Assembly (NCBI RefSeq): GCF_002802875.1
Contig: NZ_PEBI01000004.1
Span: 309,182-373,181, forward strand
Direction: 5' to 3'
DNA length: 64,000 nt
Source: Bifidobacterium primatium
GTDB lineage: Bacteria > Actinomycetota > Actinomycetes > Actinomycetales > Bifidobacteriaceae
Part shown: positions 61,811 through 64,000 of the stretch, piece by piece
Position numbering within the stretch: the first letter of the stretch is position 1
Layout: every line of letters starts with the position of its first letter
The notes under the pieces: generated by a model
What the model was told of the DNA's origin: nothing
Database searches by the model: none
Seen by the model: only the letters and a program-made list of their open reading frames with translations
Translations under genes and position numbers: made by a program

Positions 61811-63229
61811 GTGCATAACGACGGACTCCGGCTGTTCGGCGGTGGCTCGCGCAATTCGCAGGATTCCTCCCCGACGGCCCTGAACAAGGCGCTCATCGAG
61901 AAGGTGGCATCGCATCCGGGACGCCTGTCGCTCGCATATTTTATCGTGCTAATCCTTCTGGCCACATTCCTGCTGGCCATGCCGGTCTCGTCGCGCAGCG
62001 GCGAGTTCACCGATTTCAACACCGCGTTCTTCACTGCGGTCTCGGCGTTGTCGACGTGCGGCATCGCCATCGTCAACACCGCCGCCTATTGGACGTATTT
62101 CGGCCAGGCGGTCATCCTCATCGCCATCCAGCTGGGCGGCCTCGGCGTCATGACCTTCGCCTCCCTGATCACCATGACCATCAGCCGCCGCATCCGCGTA
62201 TCGCAGAAGCTGCTGACGGCCGATGAACTGGGGGCTTCGAAACTCAGCGAGGTGCAGTCGGTCATCGCCGTGGTGCTGGTGTGCACGTTCAGCGTGGAGA
62301 CGGTGGCGTTCCTCATGCTGCTGCCGGGTCTGCTGCACATCAACTCGGGCAGTCTGGGCAATTCGCTGTGGGAGGCCCTGTTCTTCGCCGTGGCATCATA
62401 CAACAACGCCGGATTCACCCCCGATTCCGCCGGCCTCTACGTCAACAGCTGGTCTGTGGGCCTGCCGATCCTGCTCAGCGCCTTCGTCGGCACGCTCGGC
62501 TTCCCGGTGATCCTCAACATCTTCCGCTGCACGAAACGCCTTGAAGGCCCGAGGCGCTGGAACCTGCACACCAAGCTCACCATGGTGACCACGCTGTCGA
62601 TGGTCACCATGTCGCTCGTCTGGTTCCTCCTGGTGGAATGGAACAACCAGACGCTGTTCTGGAACTCCGACATCTCGTCGAAGCTGTGGCATTCCCTCGT
62701 CGCCGCGGTCATGCCCAGGTCGGCCGGATTCGACATCTCGTGGATGCCACATGTGAGCGAGCAGACGAAGCTGTTCATGTCGATGGTCACGTTCGTCGGC
62801 GGCGGCAGCGCCTCGACGGCCGGCGGCATCCGCGTCACCACGCTCGCCGTGCTGGTGTTGGTGTGCCGCGCCGCCATCCTGCGGCGCAAGGACGACGCCG
62901 TGTTCGGCAAGCGCCTGCACACCCAGACGGTCATCATGTCCATCGCCATCACCGCCACCTGCGGCGCGATGGTGTACATCGCATCGTTGATCCTGCTGAC
63001 GATCACCCAGCGGTCCCTGACCGACATCCTCTTCGAGGTGTGTTCGGCGTTCGGTCTGGGCGGCTATACGCTCGGCGTGGCCGATCCCGCCAATCCCGGC
63101 ACATTGTACGTGCTGGCCATACTGATGTTCGTCGGACGTCTGGGCCCGATGACCGTCGCATACGCGATCTCGAAGCCGCAGCCGCCGCAGGCGGTTCGAT
63201 ACCCGGCGGAAAGCATCATCGTCGGATGA
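61811..63229 (+). CDS. trkH: Potassium channel subunit TrkH/KtrB
   Basis: 472 residues from GTG 61811. Four M1-P-M2 repeats form the potassium pathway; selectivity-filter segments are seen as STCGIAI (about 78), SYNNAGF (about 196), MPRSAGFD (about 302) and SAFGLGGYTLG (about 415), with the conserved glycines. The second membrane segments and the GGGSASTAGGIRVTT gating loop are typical. It works with the RCK subunit encoded 70 bp downstream. The N-terminal 40 residues are cytoplasmic. Confidence 0.95.
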   Translation: MHNDGLRLFGGGSRNSQDSSPTALNKALIEKVASHPGRLSLAYFIVLILLATFLLAMPVSSRSGEFTDFNTAFFTAVSALSTCGIAIVNTAAYWTYFGQAVILIAIQLGGLGVMTFASLITMTISRRIRVSQKLLTADELGASKLSEVQSVIAVVLVCTFSVETVAFLMLLPGLLHINSGSLGNSLWEALFFAVASYNNAGFTPDSAGLYVNSWSVGLPILLSAFVGTLGFPVILNIFRCTKRLEGPRRWNLHTKLTMVTTLSMVTMSLVWFLLVEWNNQTLFWNSDISSKLWHSLVAAVMPRSAGFDISWMPHVSEQTKLFMSMVTFVGGGSASTAGGIRVTTLAVLVLVCRAAILRRKDDAVFGKRLHTQTVIMSIAITATCGAMVYIASLILLTITQRSLTDILFEVCSAFGLGGYTLGVADPANPGTLYVLAILMFVGRLGPMTVAYAISKPQPPQAVRYPAESIIVG

Positions 63230-63299
63230 CCGGGACGGATGGTTCACTATGATGTCACTGTTACAGGATTTGTTCACTCGCCCGAGGAGGAATGAGCAG

Positions 63300-63959
63300 A
63301 TGGGTTCGAGCAATGAGAACCGGTCGGTTCTGGTCGTGGGGCTGGGACGTTTCGGCACGGCCGCCGCGCGCACGCTGGGCGAGCTCGGCGAGGACGTGCT
63401 CGCCGTCGACAAGGATCCGATGATCATCGCCCGCTGGGCGGGCAAGGTGCCGGTCATGGAGGCCGATCTTTCCGACCCGCTGGCCGTGGAGCAGATCAAC
63501 GCCTCGAATTTCGACGCCGCGCTGGTCGCCATCGGCGACAGCGTCGAGGCGTCGATCCTCACCACCGGCAATCTGCTTGACGCCGGCATCCCCGACGTGT
63601 GGGCGAAGTCGATCTCGCATCAGCACACGCGCATCCTGCAGCGCATCGGCGCCAGCCACGTGTTCCGCCCGGAGACCGACGGCGGCAAGCGCGTCGGTCA
63701 TCTGCTGGCCAGCCGCTACCTCGACTACATCGAGATCGAGGGCCCGTATTCCGTGGTGAAGGTGCTGACGCCGCCGGCGGTGTGCGGCCAGACCATCGCC
63801 GAGGCCGACGTGCACGGCCGCTATGGCGTGAGCGTCATCGGCGTGAAGAACCCCGGCGAGGAGTTCCAATACGGTTCGAACGACATCGTGATGCGTCACA
63901 ACGGCGAGATCATCATCCTCGGATCGCAGAAGCAGATCGACAAGTTCATCGAATCCTGA
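63300..63959 (+). CDS. trkA: Potassium uptake regulatory subunit TrkA/KtrA (RCK)
   Basis: 219 residues from ATG 63300 (MGSSNENRS), which has GAGGAGG 9 nt upstream and gives the normal KtrA length; an in-frame ATG at 63249 would add 17 residues. Rossmann RCK_N with VVGLGRFGTAAARTL (dinucleotide loop) and conserved acidic VDKD; RCK_C at about 135-219 (VLTPPAVCGQTIAEADVHGRYG). It gates TrkH in response to nucleotide. It lies at the right end of the window with 41 bp left after it, in which I see nothing. Confidence 0.94.
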   Translation: MGSSNENRSVLVVGLGRFGTAAARTLGELGEDVLAVDKDPMIIARWAGKVPVMEADLSDPLAVEQINASNFDAALVAIGDSVEASILTTGNLLDAGIPDVWAKSISHQHTRILQRIGASHVFRPETDGGKRVGHLLASRYLDYIEIEGPYSVVKVLTPPAVCGQTIAEADVHGRYGVSVIGVKNPGEEFQYGSNDIVMRHNGEIIILGSQKQIDKFIES

Positions 63960-64000
63960 GAATCCCGACGGCGGCGGCCATACCGCGTCATGACGGCGAC

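Overview
The window is high-GC, gene-dense actinobacterial DNA, almost certainly from a Bifidobacterium. The evidence is a Pup/PafA/Dop/ARC pupylation cluster with no proteasome genes, a sortase-dependent pilus operon (adhesin, LPQTG pilin, class C sortase), polyphosphate glucokinase, a DUF3027/cold-shock pair, GroEL without a GGM tail under two CIRCE boxes, and -10 boxes placed for leaderless transcription. The species cannot be fixed from the sequence. No rRNA, tRNA, CRISPR array or transposase was seen.

Layout. 1-9922: 5' part of ligA, a very large TPR protein of unknown function, a polytopic membrane protein, polyphosphate glucokinase and an MFS transporter. 9998-17986: an accessory block with a pilus operon read leftward (tip adhesin, major pilin, sortase, small HTH protein), a 9-bp homopolymer in its upstream region, and a Panacea-Doc toxin-antitoxin pair whose toxin frame is cut by a TAG codon. 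18014-25286: a leftward glycolytic group (class II aldolase, histidine phosphatase/mutase, triosephosphate isomerase with an extra C-terminal domain), a DHA2-type exporter with its MarR regulator, and a PLP aminotransferase.

25372-38372: an FMN riboswitch and RibU, then one polypeptide carrying a whole ECF energizing module (ATPase-ATPase-EcfT) whose two linkers are translated copies of a palindromic repeat; ClpC; a universal stress protein; DUF3027 and a cold-shock protein; a TPM protein with a two-component system; and a WXG100 protein. 38586-49811: GroEL, a small cold-shock protein, a LytR_C protein, uracil-DNA glycosylase, a tightly overlapped MoxR-DUF58-VWA-VWA operon, and a WXG-like/serine-hydrolase pair. 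49839-63959: purB with a flippase-like membrane protein, HU, the leftward dedA-arc-dop-IMPase-pup-pafA operon, serB, and a TrkH/TrkA potassium system.

The themes are stress and protein quality control (ClpC, GroEL, pupylation, Usp, cold shock), envelope and surface functions (pilus, WXG proteins, MoxR/VWA, flippase-like protein, DedA) and core carbon or nucleotide metabolism. Features most worth follow-up are the repeat-built ECF fusion, the G-tract upstream of the pilus operon, the interrupted Doc toxin, the extended triosephosphate isomerase, the WXG-hydrolase pair, and the recurring leaderless starts (a -10 box exactly 7 nt before the ATG at six genes).
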